Below are positions 7,848-16,601 of a DNA stretch of 64,000 nucleotides, in pieces. Source of the stretch: Novosphingobium sp. BW1 (GTDB taxonomy: Bacteria > Pseudomonadota > Alphaproteobacteria > Sphingomonadales > Sphingomonadaceae); assembly GCF_008107685.1 (NCBI RefSeq), contig NZ_VIRF01000058.1, forward strand, positions 186,001 through 250,000, in the 5' to 3' direction. The notes under the pieces were generated by a model. That model worked only from the letters and a program-made list of their open reading frames with translations. It did no database searches and was not told the DNA's origin. Made by a program: the position numbers and the translations under genes. Numbering within the stretch: position 1 is the first letter of the stretch; the number at the start of each line of letters is the position of its first letter.

Positions 7848-8689
7848 TCGCCGCGCCGCGCCATGAAGGCGAGCCTCTCGAACAGCATCACGTCCTGCTC
7901 GTTCTTGAGAAGAGCGCCGTGCAGGGGTGGGATCGCCTTGCCCTTGTCCTGAGATTGGAGAACCTCCAGCGGCATGTCCTCGTTCATCAGGAGCTTGAGC
8001 CAGTCGAGCAGCTCGCTGGTCGAGGGCTTCTTCTTGAGGCCGGGGACTTCGCGCAGTTCATAGAAGATCTCCATCGCACGGCGCACAAGGGTCTTCTGAA
8101 TATCGGGAAAGTGCACGTCGATGATGGCTTCCATCGTCTCGCGCTCGGGAAACTTGATGTAGTGGAAGAAGCAGCGGCGCAGGAAGGCGTCGGGCAGGTC
8201 CTTCTCGTTGTTCGAGGTGATGACGACGATGGGCCGCTCGCGCGCGGCCACGTGCTCACCTGTCTCATAGACATCGAAGGCCATGCGATCGAGTTCCGCC
8301 AGCAGGTCGTTGGGGAATTCGATGTCGGCCTTGTCGATCTCATCGATGAGGAGAACAGGCAGGCGTTCGCTGGTGAAGGCCTCCCACAGCTTGCCCTTGC
8401 GGATGTAGTTGGCGATGTCGTGAACCCGCTCGTCGCCCAGCTGTCCGTCACGCAGGCGTGCAACTGCGTCGTACTCATAGAGGCCCTGATGCGCCTTGGT
8501 CGTGGATTTCACGTTCCAGGTGATAAGCCGGGCTTCGAGCGCTGCTGCGATCTGTTCAGCCAGGACCGTCTTGCCGGTACCGGGTTCTCCTTTCACCAGC
8601 AGGGGCCGGCGCAGGAGCACCGCGGCATTGACCGCGACCTTGAGGTCATCCGTGGCGACGTAATCGCTCGTACCTTCAAAACGCTGCAT
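7844..8689 (-). CDS. MoxR-family AAA+ ATPase
   Basis: A 281-residue AAA+ ATPase. Walker A is GEPGTGKT (about residues 37-44), Walker B is LLIDEIDKAD (about 113-122), sensor 1 is VITSNNEKDLPDAFLRRC with the arginine finger. Hexameric MoxR ATPases work with a VWA partner to mature or activate other protein complexes; the partner here is encoded three genes downstream. It is the first gene of the operon MoxR-GFA-DUF817-VWA. Confidence 0.94.
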   Translation of the reverse strand: MQRFEGTSDYVATDDLKVAVNAAVLLRRPLLVKGEPGTGKTVLAEQIAAALEARLITWNVKSTTKAHQGLYEYDAVARLRDGQLGDERVHDIANYIRKGKLWEAFTSERLPVLLIDEIDKADIEFPNDLLAELDRMAFDVYETGEHVAARERPIVVITSNNEKDLPDAFLRRCFFHYIKFPERETMEAIIDVHFPDIQKTLVRRAMEIFYELREVPGLKKKPSTSELLDWLKLLMNEDMPLEVLQSQDKGKAIPPLHGALLKNEQDVMLFERLAFMARRGE

Positions 8690-8863
8690 CGGCTATCCTC
8701 AATTCCCTTGCCCGGACTTATTGCTGACAGTTTGTGCGTTGCACAAGGGCTTGGCAAGAGGGGGAGCAAAGAGCGGATCGCGTGCAACCCGAGGCGCTTC
8801 GAGGTATTGTGAACAAAAGAAAAGGAGGCTTCGCAAGAGGTCGCAAACGAATGAGGAATACGC

Positions 8864-9589
8864 GTGGCCCATCGCCCGAACAGCCGCAGTCGCAATATCG
8901 CCCTCCTGATCGATGGTGACAACGCATCGCCCTCCACGCTGGAAAGCGCTCTTACGATCCTGGGGGACCTTGGAACCGTGAACATCCGGCGCATTTACGG
9001 AAACTGGAGCAAGCCGGGCCTCAAGGGTTGGTCCGAACTGGTACATCGCTATGCGCTGGAACCGCAGCAGCAGTTCGATGTGACCAAGGGCAAGAACGCC
9101 ACCGACATGAAGATGACCATCGATGCGATGGACCTGCTTTATGGTGGGCACGTCGACGGGTTCGGGCTCATGACCAGCGACAGCGATTTCATGCCACTTG
9201 CCATCCGCATCCGCCAGAACGGCACGCCGGTCTATGGCTTTGGGACGGACCGGACGCCCGAGGCGTTCCGGGAAGCGTGCACGCGCTTCATCGACCTCGG
9301 CGCCTTGAATGCCGAGCAGGGAGCCACGGCAGCGGACTCCAAAGTTCCGGCCGCAAAGCCGCAAGTCGAAGATGCCCTTGTCGAACTTCTGGGCGATGCG
9401 TGGAAGGCCAGCAAGCGCGACGATGAAGGATTCGCGAGCCTGTCCGAGGTCGGCCAGCGGGCGGCCAACCGGTCCAGCTTCGACGCGCGCAGCTACGGCT
9501 TTTCACGCCTGTCCGAACTGGTGCAGAGCCTGCCGCAATTTGCCATCGAACAGCGCGCGAACGGGGTCTTCGTCAAGCGCATGCACTGA
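8864..9589 (+). CDS. NYN (PIN-like) domain protein with C-terminal LOTUS/OST-HTH domain
   Basis: A 241-residue protein. The N-terminal NYN/LabA-like nuclease domain shows the acidic site: ALLIDGDNASP (about 13-23), GKNATDMKMTIDAMD (about 76-90) and LMTSDSDFMPLA (about 103-114). After a linker near 150-165, the C-terminal part (SFDARSYGFSRLSELVQSLPQF) matches an OST-HTH/LOTUS RNA-binding domain. This architecture suggests an RNase acting on structured RNA. The start is GTG at 8864, preceded by GAGGA. It is monocistronic and divergent from the MoxR operon. Domain calls are firm, substrate unknown. Confidence 0.9.
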   Translation: MAHRPNSRSRNIALLIDGDNASPSTLESALTILGDLGTVNIRRIYGNWSKPGLKGWSELVHRYALEPQQQFDVTKGKNATDMKMTIDAMDLLYGGHVDGFGLMTSDSDFMPLAIRIRQNGTPVYGFGTDRTPEAFREACTRFIDLGALNAEQGATAADSKVPAAKPQVEDALVELLGDAWKASKRDDEGFASLSEVGQRAANRSSFDARSYGFSRLSELVQSLPQFAIEQRANGVFVKRMH

Positions 9590-9598
9590 AGCGCGGGA

Positions 9599-9880
9599 TC
9601 AGGACTTCTTTCCGAGACCGTCCTTGGGCTTTCGCAGCGCTTTGCGGAAAGCCCAGAAGGCGGCCAGGAGGGCAGTGGTTCCCGTCAACATACCGGTGAG
9701 GACCTTGAACACTTCGGGCAGGCCGCGAAAGGTATCCATTGTCGCTTGCCACGCAGTTCGTTTGATCCGGACCTGCTGGATGTGCATTGCAAGCAGGAGC
9801 GCATAGCGCGCACCGTCCGCAGTCACGCCCATCACGACGGTGCGCAAGGCAAGCTCCTGGGCGCCATGCCGCAAGGGCAT
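9599..9880 (-). CDS. Small hypothetical membrane protein
   Basis: A 93-residue frame of which the C-terminal 46 residues look most protein-like: one hydrophobic helix (VLTGMLTGTTALLAAFWAF) followed by a basic tail (RKALRKPKDGLGKKS). The ATG at 9880 has GGAG 9 nt upstream; a shorter start at 9739 would keep only the helix and tail. I do not recognise the family. It is convergent with the NYN gene, with 9 bp between stops. Confidence 0.4.
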   Translation of the reverse strand: MPLRHGAQELALRTVVMGVTADGARYALLLAMHIQQVRIKRTAWQATMDTFRGLPEVFKVLTGMLTGTTALLAAFWAFRKALRKPKDGLGKKS

Positions 9881-9936
9881 GACCGCCCACTCCGAGGTTT
9901 TTGCAATCCTATCCCTGACTGTTCATTCGGCCCGGT

Positions 9937-10146
9937 TCATCGGCTCCATGTGAAACCCATGGCCTGTGAGTTCAGCGCGCATGATCCGCCCGACGATGGG
10001 GTATAGGTCTCGATCGTACCGGGTTGACCTGCGAGGTCTTCCTGCGGCGTTCGGGGGCGGAGGGCCATTTCCCCCTGGGGCTCATCCGGTCGTGTTTCCG
10101 CAGGAAACCCGATCAACAGTCGGATGTTTACCGTCTCGTCAACCAT
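9937..10146 (-). CDS. Hypothetical protein, overlapping downstream partner
   Basis: A 69-residue frame whose ATG at 10146 overlaps the stop of the preceding 110-residue frame by 8 bp, an arrangement typical of translational coupling. The product starts MVDETVNIRLLIGFP and then is Pro/Glu-rich, with no recognisable domain. It may equally be chance; coding signs are weak. Confidence 0.3.
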   Translation of the reverse strand: MVDETVNIRLLIGFPAETRPDEPQGEMALRPRTPQEDLAGQPGTIETYTPSSGGSCALNSQAMGFTWSR

Positions 10147-10471
10147 CAGGTGTTCGGGCGCGTTGAAGGCGGTAGTGCCTTGCCTGCTCCATGACGCTGG
10201 TAAGGTCGGCGCAGTCTTGCATCGTCAGGCGCCGCCCTGCCACGTCGCAAAAGGCCGGCTCGTTCGGATCGGCAGGAGTCATCAAGGCTTCCTCGGTGAC
10301 GCCACGTGCCATGGGACTGGTTGTAACCCCATCCATCACGGTTTCATAGCAGAAGGACATCGCGATGGCGAGAGCAAGGTCCAGATCGTGTCGTGCGAAT
10401 GCTATGAACACTTCCGATCCAACGGGTGCCGGACGCTGAACATCGCATATCGGCAGGCGGGCCGGATCCAT
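10139..10471 (-). CDS. Hypothetical protein
   Basis: A 110-residue frame without a recognised domain. The middle has a helix-like segment (DLDLALAIAMSF) and the C-terminal half is of normal soluble composition (TMQDCADLTSVMEQARHYRL). The ribosome site before 10471 is poor. With its neighbour it is the only candidate coding sequence in the 1.1-kb stretch between the NYN gene and parE apart from the small membrane protein. The 248 bp from 10472 to 10719 hold nothing I can support except a 7-bp hairpin at 10618-10637. Confidence 0.35.
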   Translation of the reverse strand: MDPARLPICDVQRPAPVGSEVFIAFARHDLDLALAIAMSFCYETVMDGVTTSPMARGVTEEALMTPADPNEPAFCDVAGRRLTMQDCADLTSVMEQARHYRLQRARTPDG

Positions 10472-10719
10472 TCCGCTGCGGCCTAATGATCGTTTTCATG
10501 CTCCGGAGCAGCGTCCAGCGAAAATCAGGCGGGTATTGAGAAAGAGCGATTTACAGGCAGAAGGGCCAGTTCACGGGCCATCGCTTTCGGGCCCCGCGTA
10601 CTGCCAAGCACAGCTTGCGCTCGCTCCATTGCGAGCGTGAGGTGAGCTTGCCGATTTTTTTAAGCGAGGTGCGTATCCCCTCAGTGATCTTGCGTTTTCT
10701 GCCCGTGAGAGGCTTGAAA

Positions 10720-12732
10720 TCAGGCGTCGATCAGGTCGCGATCCACGTCGCCTGCGCGGTTCTGGATGAACTGGAAGCGGTGCTCGGGATTGCGGCCCAT
10801 GAGACGATCAACGAGATCCTTGACCACGGCACGGTCCTCGTATTCAGCGGGTAGAGTGATGCGCACCAGCGAGCGGCTGGCCGGCGCCATGGTCGTCTCG
10901 CGCAACTGCTGCGGGTTCATCTCGCCAAGTCCCTTGAAGCGGCCGACCTCGACCTTTTTGCCTTTGAAGACGGTGGCTTCGAGTTCGGCGCGGTGCTCAT
11001 CGTCGCGCGCGTAGGCCGAGTTTGAGCCATGGGTCAGGCGGTAGAGCGGCGGCTGGGCCAGGTAAAGGTGTCCGCGCCGCACGATCTCGGGCATCTCCTG
11101 GAAGAAGAACGTCATCAGAAGCGTGGCGATGTGCGCGCCATCGACGTCGGCATCGGTCATGATGATGATGCGGTCGTAGCGCAGGTTGTCCGCGTTGCAG
11201 TCCTTGCGCACGCCGCAGCCCATGGCCAGCATGAGGTCCGCGATTTCCTGGTTGGCGCGGATCTTGTCGGCACTGGCCGAAGCGACGTTGAGGATCTTGC
11301 CGCGGATGGGCAGAATGGCCTGCGTCTTGCGGTCGCGCGCCTGCTTGGCCGAACCACCGGCGCTGTCGCCTTCGACGATGAAGAGTTCGGTATCGCCAGC
11401 GCCTTCGCCGGAACAGTCGGTCAGCTTGCCGGGAAGGCGTACTTTCTTGGCATTGGTCGCGGTCTTGCGCTTGACCTCGCGCTCGGCCTTGCGGCGAAGG
11501 CGCTCTTCCACACGCTCCAGGATAGCACCGAGCAGCGCCTTGCCTCGGTCGAGGTTGTGCGAGAGGAACAAGTCAAAGTGATCGCGCACCGCATTTTCGA
11601 CTAGGCGCGTCGCCTCGGTGCTGGTGAGGCGGTCCTTGGTCTGGCTCTGGAACTGGGGATCGCGAATGAAGACCGAAAGCATGATTTCCGAGCCCGTCAC
11701 CACGTCGTCGGGCGTAATGTCTTTGGCCTTCTTCTTTTCGCCTATCAGTTCGGCAAAGGCGCGGATGCCCTTGGTGAGCGCGGCGCGTAGCCCCTGTTCG
11801 TGGGTGCCGCCATCGGGCGTGGGGATGGTGTTGCAGTACCAGGAATAGGCGCCGTCCGAATAGAGCGGCCAGGCAATCGCCCATTCCACGCGGCCCTGTT
11901 CCTGACCCGCATCGTTCTCCGGGAAGTCCTGCGAACCGGAAAAGAACTCAGCAGTGACGCAGGAACGCCCCTTGATCTGTTCGGCAAGGTGATCGGAAAG
12001 CCCGCCCGGGAACTGGAAGGTAGCTTCGGCAGGAACCTCTTCGGAGGCAAGGGCGGGCGAGCATTTCCAGCGAATTTCGACCCCGGCGAAGAGATAAGCC
12101 TTCGATCGCACCAGCCTGAACAGGCGCGCCGGCTTGAACTTCAATTCGCCGAAGATCTCGGTATCGGGGGTGAAAGTGACAGCCGTCCCGCGCCGGTTAG
12201 GTGCGGCACCGATCTTCTGGATGGGGCCGAGGGTCTGGCCCCTGGAAAACTCTTGCGCGTAAAGTTCTTTATTGCGCGCGACCTCCACCCGGGTCTTGGT
12301 CGACAGGGCGTTGACGACCGAGATGCCCACGCCATGCAGACCGCCCGAAGTGGCATAGGCCTTGCCTGAGAACTTGCCGCCCGAGTGCAGTGTCGAAAGG
12401 ATCACCTCCAGCGCGGACTTGCCGGGATACTTGGGATGTTCATCGACCGGAATACCGCGCCCGTTATCGGTGATGGTGATCCGCCCGGCCGTACCGGGCT
12501 CCTCTTCGAGAGTGACTTCGATGCGGTTGGCGTGGCCGGCCACCGCTTCGTCCATCGCGTTGTCGAGGACTTCCGCCGCAAGATGGTGCAGCGCGCGTTC
12601 GTCGGTGCCGCCGATGTACATGCCGGGGCGCCGGCGGACTGGCTCAAGCCCCTCCAGAACCTCGATAGCTGAGCCATCGTAGGTTTCACCGCTGCCCGCG
12701 CCGGGCATGTTCTCGAACAGGTTATCGGACAT
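10720..12732 (-). CDS. parE: DNA topoisomerase IV subunit B
   Basis: A 670-residue type IIA topoisomerase ATPase subunit. The GHKL ATPase domain shows EVLDNAMDEAVAGH, ITDNGRGIPVDEHP and SGGLHGVGISVVNALS; the Toprim domain shows IVEGDSAGGSAKQARDR and TDADVDGAHIATLL; the end carries RFKGLGEMNPQQLRETTM. With ParC it decatenates replicated chromosomes. The start at MSDNLFENM (12732) is preferred to a 24-residue longer frame. ParE rather than GyrB fits the shorter length (GyrB is about 800 residues). It is divergent from the hypothetical genes' region and follows an LpoA-like gene in the same direction. Confidence 0.95.
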   Translation of the reverse strand: MSDNLFENMPGAGSGETYDGSAIEVLEGLEPVRRRPGMYIGGTDERALHHLAAEVLDNAMDEAVAGHANRIEVTLEEEPGTAGRITITDNGRGIPVDEHPKYPGKSALEVILSTLHSGGKFSGKAYATSGGLHGVGISVVNALSTKTRVEVARNKELYAQEFSRGQTLGPIQKIGAAPNRRGTAVTFTPDTEIFGELKFKPARLFRLVRSKAYLFAGVEIRWKCSPALASEEVPAEATFQFPGGLSDHLAEQIKGRSCVTAEFFSGSQDFPENDAGQEQGRVEWAIAWPLYSDGAYSWYCNTIPTPDGGTHEQGLRAALTKGIRAFAELIGEKKKAKDITPDDVVTGSEIMLSVFIRDPQFQSQTKDRLTSTEATRLVENAVRDHFDLFLSHNLDRGKALLGAILERVEERLRRKAEREVKRKTATNAKKVRLPGKLTDCSGEGAGDTELFIVEGDSAGGSAKQARDRKTQAILPIRGKILNVASASADKIRANQEIADLMLAMGCGVRKDCNADNLRYDRIIIMTDADVDGAHIATLLMTFFFQEMPEIVRRGHLYLAQPPLYRLTHGSNSAYARDDEHRAELEATVFKGKKVEVGRFKGLGEMNPQQLRETTMAPASRSLVRITLPAEYEDRAVVKDLVDRLMGRNPEHRFQFIQNRAGDVDRDLIDA

Positions 12733-12823
12733 GCCCGGTGTATAGGGCCCGTTTTGTTCCGCAATCAAGCGGCCATAGCCGCTTTTTCCGCCATTGTGGC
12801 GCAAGTCAGCGAAACAGGCCGGT

Positions 12824-13993
12824 TTACTTGTCGAAGCGGGTCGGGGCAGGGCTTACGACACGGACCGAACCCGAACTGACTTCCCGCACTTCCAGGGCGC
12901 GCTCGACGACACCGCCCTTGCTGAAGCGGAACGGACCGTCGAGGCCAAGGAAGCCGTCGGCCGAAACGAGTCTGGCGGTCGGGAACTTCGAGCCCTGCTT
13001 CCAGTCGCGCGCCACCCGGAGCGTCAGGAGTACCGCGTCGTAGCCCAGCGTCGCGATGCGATAGGGCTGTGCGCCGAAGCGGCTCTTGTAGCTGGAGGCA
13101 AACTGCGAGAAGCGCTGGTCGGAAACGGTCGCGAACCAGGCACCCTGCAGCGCAGGGGTCGTGGCGAGGCGCTTTTCGCCGCCCCACAACTCAGTGCCCA
13201 GAAGACGGACCGAACCAGTGTCTTCACCGGCCTTGAAAGCAGTGGCGGCTTGCGCCGAGAGGCTGCCGCTGTCTGCAATGAGGAGGGCGCCATAGCCCTT
13301 CTTGGACTGGATGCGCTCCGCTGCCGCCCGGATCGAGGTGGGCGAGCGTTCGTAGGATTCCATGGCGATGACGGCGCCGCCATTGGCGCGCACCGCCGAC
13401 ATGAGGGCCGAACTGGTGCGCTCGCCGTAGTCGCCACGCGGAATCAGCGCGGCGAAAGCCGAGATGCCCTTGGCATGCGCGTACTCGACGGTGCGGGTGA
13501 CGGACTGGCCTGGTAGGTTGCCCATGACGAAGACATTGTCCGAGGCCATCTTTTCATCGTTCGAGAAGGAGATGAGCGGCACGCCCGCTGGCCGTGCCAC
13601 GTTGTTGACCGATACGATGTTGTCCGAGAGGAGCGGGCCCAGGATCAGCTGGTTGCCATCTGACAGGGCACGGCGCGCGGCGCCCGAGGGATCGCTCGCA
13701 GTGTCATAGGTCGTGATGCGCAGGTTCGAGGCGTTGGTGTCGAGGAGGGCCATCGTCGCGGCGTTCGCGATTGACTGACCTACCTCGGCGTTGTTGCCGC
13801 TGGTGGGAACCAGGAGAGCCACGCGGTGGTGCGCGGTGTCGGTCGGAAGCGTGCTCTGGGTCGGCTCGGGTTCGGGCGGAAGATCAGGCGCCGTGGTCTT
13901 GGGAACGACGGTACAGCCCGCCACCAAGGTCATCGCGGCTGCCGCGAGCAGGTTGCGCCGATTGGTGAAACTTTTCAGGCGCATGTCGAACAT
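12824..13993 (-). CDS. LpoA-like lipoprotein, penicillin-binding-protein activator (periplasmic-binding fold)
   Basis: A 389-residue lipoprotein. The lipobox LVAGC places the acylated Cys at residue 27, after a Tat/Sec-like basic N-terminus (RRNLLAAAAM). A Pro-rich linker follows, then a type I periplasmic-binding fold (HRVALLVPTSGNNAEVGQSI, ILGPLLSDNIV, GYDAVLLTLRVARDW) similar to the C-terminal domain of LpoA. LpoA-type proteins stimulate PBP1A peptidoglycan synthesis from the outer membrane. It lacks the N-terminal TPR domain of gammaproteobacterial LpoA. It starts 27 bp from the divergent rsmI gene, a common neighbour of this family. Confidence 0.85.
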   Translation of the reverse strand: MFDMRLKSFTNRRNLLAAAAMTLVAGCTVVPKTTAPDLPPEPEPTQSTLPTDTAHHRVALLVPTSGNNAEVGQSIANAATMALLDTNASNLRITTYDTASDPSGAARRALSDGNQLILGPLLSDNIVSVNNVARPAGVPLISFSNDEKMASDNVFVMGNLPGQSVTRTVEYAHAKGISAFAALIPRGDYGERTSSALMSAVRANGGAVIAMESYERSPTSIRAAAERIQSKKGYGALLIADSGSLSAQAATAFKAGEDTGSVRLLGTELWGGEKRLATTPALQGAWFATVSDQRFSQFASSYKSRFGAQPYRIATLGYDAVLLTLRVARDWKQGSKFPTARLVSADGFLGLDGPFRFSKGGVVERALEVREVSSGSVRVVSPAPTRFDK

Positions 13994-14020
13994 TGCTTGC
14001 CGCTCCCGTAGTGCTTGGGC

Positions 14021-14860
14021 ATGAGTCCCGCGATGGAACATTCTTTAGAACCCGGCCTCTATATAGTGGCAACCCCGATTGGCAACCTTGGCGATATCAC
14101 GATGCGTGCTGTCGACGTGCTGCGGGGCGTGGAGGCGGTCGCGTGCGAGGATACGCGGGTTACGGGCAAGTTGATGCACCACCTGGGTTTCAAGACCCGG
14201 CTCATCCGCTACGACGATCACGCGGGCGAGGGCGACCGGGAACGGTTGTTCGCGCTGATGGCCGAGCACCCCGTGGCGCTTGTCAGCGATGCAGGAACAC
14301 CGCTCATTTCCGATCCCGGCTATCGCCTCGTGCGCGAGGCGCGCGAACGCGGCATCGCGGTCACAAGCCTGCCGGGACCGAGTGCTGCGGTGGTCGGGAT
14401 GACGTTATCGGGCCTGCCGAACGACCGTTTCCTGTTCGCGGGTTTCTTTCCTAACAAGGCCAAGGCGCGTGAGGATGTCCTCGCCGAACTGCGTTCCGTG
14501 CGCGCGACGCTGATATTTTATGAAACGGCACCGCGCCTCGAGGCGGCGCTGACGGCGATTGCGAGGCACCTGCCTGGACGCGAGGTTGCGGTTGCGCGCG
14601 AGTTGACCAAGAAGTTTGAGGAGTGTCGGACCGGTCTGCCGGAAGATATCGCCGCGCACTACGCGGCCCATCCTCCCAAGGGCGAGATTGTGCTGATGAT
14701 CGCACCGCCTTCGGATGCGCCGGACGAAGCGCCCGATGTCGATGCGCTGCTGCGCTCCGAGCTCGAGGGGGCGAAGGCCTCGCAGGCCGCAGCCAAGGTG
14801 GCCAAGGCGACCGGACTGGATCGCAAGACGCTCTATGCGCGGGCACTGGAGCTGAAGTGA
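14021..14860 (+). CDS. rsmI: 16S rRNA (cytidine-1402 2'-O)-methyltransferase
   Basis: A SAM-dependent methyltransferase of the tetrapyrrole-methylase fold, 279 residues. Signature motifs are LYIVATPIGNLGDIT, CEDTRVT, VSDAGTPLISDPG and LPGPSAAVVGMTLSGLP. It modifies C1402 in the ribosomal P site. ATG 14021 and ATG 14033 are both possible starts; I chose the first. The stop overlaps the GTG of yraN by 4 bp (GTGA). Confidence 0.94.
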   Translation: MSPAMEHSLEPGLYIVATPIGNLGDITMRAVDVLRGVEAVACEDTRVTGKLMHHLGFKTRLIRYDDHAGEGDRERLFALMAEHPVALVSDAGTPLISDPGYRLVREARERGIAVTSLPGPSAAVVGMTLSGLPNDRFLFAGFFPNKAKAREDVLAELRSVRATLIFYETAPRLEAALTAIARHLPGREVAVARELTKKFEECRTGLPEDIAAHYAAHPPKGEIVLMIAPPSDAPDEAPDVDALLRSELEGAKASQAAAKVAKATGLDRKTLYARALELK

Positions 14861-15219
14861 GCGCACGCCGCGAACAGGCTGAACGCGCTGGCCGGCGTGG
14901 CGAAGCCTGGGCGGCTTGGTATCTGCGCCTGAAGGGGTGGCGGGTCATCGCGCGCCGGGTAAAGACGCGCCGTGGCGAAATAGATCTGGTGGTGCGGCGC
15001 GGGCGGACCTTGTGCTTCATCGAGGTGAAATGGCGTCGGAACAGCGCTGATCTCGATCATGCTATCGATGCCTGGCGGCTGCGCCGAGTGGCCGACGCGG
15101 CGAACCTGGTGCTAAGTCGATACGAAAAAACCGGCGACAGCGTGCGGATCGATGTCCTTTTGCTGTCGCCGGGATGCTGGCCGCGCGTGATCGAAAATGC
15201 CTGGATGCCAGGATCCTGA
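14857..15219 (+). CDS. yraN: YraN / UPF0102 family endonuclease-like protein
   Basis: A 120-residue protein with the UPF0102 signature: GRRGEAWAAWYLRLKGWRV, then RRGEIDLVVRRG and CFIEVKWR. The E-ID-x10-E-x-K layout is that of a restriction-endonuclease-like nuclease core. The physiological role is not established. The GTG start at 14857 gives the 4-bp overlap with rsmI, a gene pair seen in many bacteria. Confidence 0.9.
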   Translation: MSARREQAERAGRRGEAWAAWYLRLKGWRVIARRVKTRRGEIDLVVRRGRTLCFIEVKWRRNSADLDHAIDAWRLRRVADAANLVLSRYEKTGDSVRIDVLLLSPGCWPRVIENAWMPGS

Positions 15220-15256
15220 AGGCTTCGATCACGCGGACCCGCGGGGGGGGCTCTTG

Positions 15257-15466
15257 TCAGAAGTGGGGCTTGGGCTCTTCGTGATGCTCGCCCTTTTCGC
15301 CTTCGTGATGACCTTCCTCGTGGTGGTCGCCCTTGTCGGCGTCCTCGTGATGGCCCTCGTCCTTGTGGCCTTCCTCATGGTGATCCGGCTCGGCGGCCAC
15401 GGCAAGAGGCGCGAGGCCCGAAACCGCGAAAAGGCTGGCGAGAAGGGTCAGGGTGGTCTTGTTCAT
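15257..15466 (-). CDS. Histidine-rich secreted protein
   Basis: A 69-residue protein: an N-terminal signal peptide (MNKTTLTLLASLFAVSG, cleavage likely after AVAA near residue 25) followed by about 44 residues dominated by His, Glu, Asp, Lys and Gly. HHE appears repeatedly (DHHEEGH, GHHEDAD, DHHEEGHH, EHHEEP). This is the composition of a periplasmic metal-binding buffer, for Zn, Ni or Cu. It is convergent with yraN and divergent from gshB. The gene is real by its clear signal peptide; the metal and role are inferred. Confidence 0.75.
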   Translation of the reverse strand: MNKTTLTLLASLFAVSGLAPLAVAAEPDHHEEGHKDEGHHEDADKGDHHEEGHHEGEKGEHHEEPKPHF

Positions 15467-15575
15467 GTGGTCAGAAACTCCCAAGAAGTGTGTTGCTTCG
15501 CAAAGATAACTACTCGTCTTGCCCCATGATTCGCTTTAAGCGGCCTCCCGGTAGGAACCCTCAGGACTCGATAAT

Positions 15576-16562
15576 ATGACCTTGCGCATTGCCGTACAGA
15601 TGGACCCGATCGAAAGCGTCAACATCGCGGGCGATTCCTCGTTCGCACTGATGTTGAGCGCGCAGGCGCGCGGGCATGAACTGTTCCACTACGACGTGCG
15701 CACACTTGCCTACGACACCAACGAAGGTGCGGCCGGTAAGCTCACCTGTTGGGGGGCGCCGATTACCGTTCAGCGCGTGGAAGGGGCCCATTACGTGCGC
15801 GGCGAGTACCGCCTGATCGACCTCGTCAAGGACATCGACGTGGTGCTCATGCGCCAGGATCCGCCCTTTGACTTGGGCTATATCACGGCCACGCACCTGC
15901 TTGAACGGCTCGAGGGCCAGACCCTCGTCGTCAACGATCCGGCCTCGGTGCGCAACGCGCCCGAGAAGGTCTTCGTGCTCGACTATGCGCGTTTCATGCC
16001 GCCGACCTTCATCGCCCGCCGTATCGAGGATGTGAAACGCTTCCAGGCGCAGATGGTAGACAAGGGGCTTCCCGGCGACCTCGTCGTCAAGCCGCTCCAC
16101 GGTAATGGCGGCAAGGCAATCTTCCGCGTGCCCGAAGACGGCAGCAATCTCGGCGCGCTGGTCGAGATGTTCCAGAACGCCTGGGTCGAGCCGTTCATGG
16201 TCCAGCCTTTCCTTCCCGGCGTTGCCGAGGGCGACAAGCGCATCGTGCTGGTCGATGGTGAGGTAGCGGGCGCGATAAACCGCAAGCCGGGTGAGGGCGA
16301 GTTCCGCTCTAACCTGGCTGTGGGCGGTTCGGCCGAAGCCTGCACGCTCGGTTCGACCGAGGAAGATATCTGTGCAACGATGGGGCCGGAACTCAAGGCT
16401 CGCGGTCTCGTTTTCGTGGGCATAGACGTGATCGGGGGCAAGTGGCTCACCGAGATCAACGTGACATCGCCCACGGGCATTGTGGCCATCGACAAGTTCA
16501 ACGGCACCGACACTGGTGCCAGGATCTGGGATGCCATCGAGGCGCGCCACGCGGCGATGTAA
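15576..16562 (+). CDS. gshB: Glutathione synthetase
   Basis: An ATP-grasp ligase of 328 residues that joins gamma-glutamylcysteine to glycine. Visible family blocks are VQMDPIESVNIAGDSSFALM, LMRQDPPFDLGY, VNDPASVRNAPEKVF, KPLHGNGGKAIFR, and NVTSPTGIVAIDKF. The length fits GshB. It is followed 39 bp later by the damaged dedA gene. Confidence 0.96.
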   Translation: MTLRIAVQMDPIESVNIAGDSSFALMLSAQARGHELFHYDVRTLAYDTNEGAAGKLTCWGAPITVQRVEGAHYVRGEYRLIDLVKDIDVVLMRQDPPFDLGYITATHLLERLEGQTLVVNDPASVRNAPEKVFVLDYARFMPPTFIARRIEDVKRFQAQMVDKGLPGDLVVKPLHGNGGKAIFRVPEDGSNLGALVEMFQNAWVEPFMVQPFLPGVAEGDKRIVLVDGEVAGAINRKPGEGEFRSNLAVGGSAEACTLGSTEEDICATMGPELKARGLVFVGIDVIGGKWLTEINVTSPTGIVAIDKFNGTDTGARIWDAIEARHAAM

Positions 16563-16601
16563 ACCCGCTTCTCGGAGGAGGGGCAGGACGGAGACCGCTT
16601 C

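Noticed and set aside
16388..16412. GGAAC-N16-CGTT motif within gshB
   Set aside because: It lies in coding sequence and about 190 bp before a broken gene; it is probably chance.
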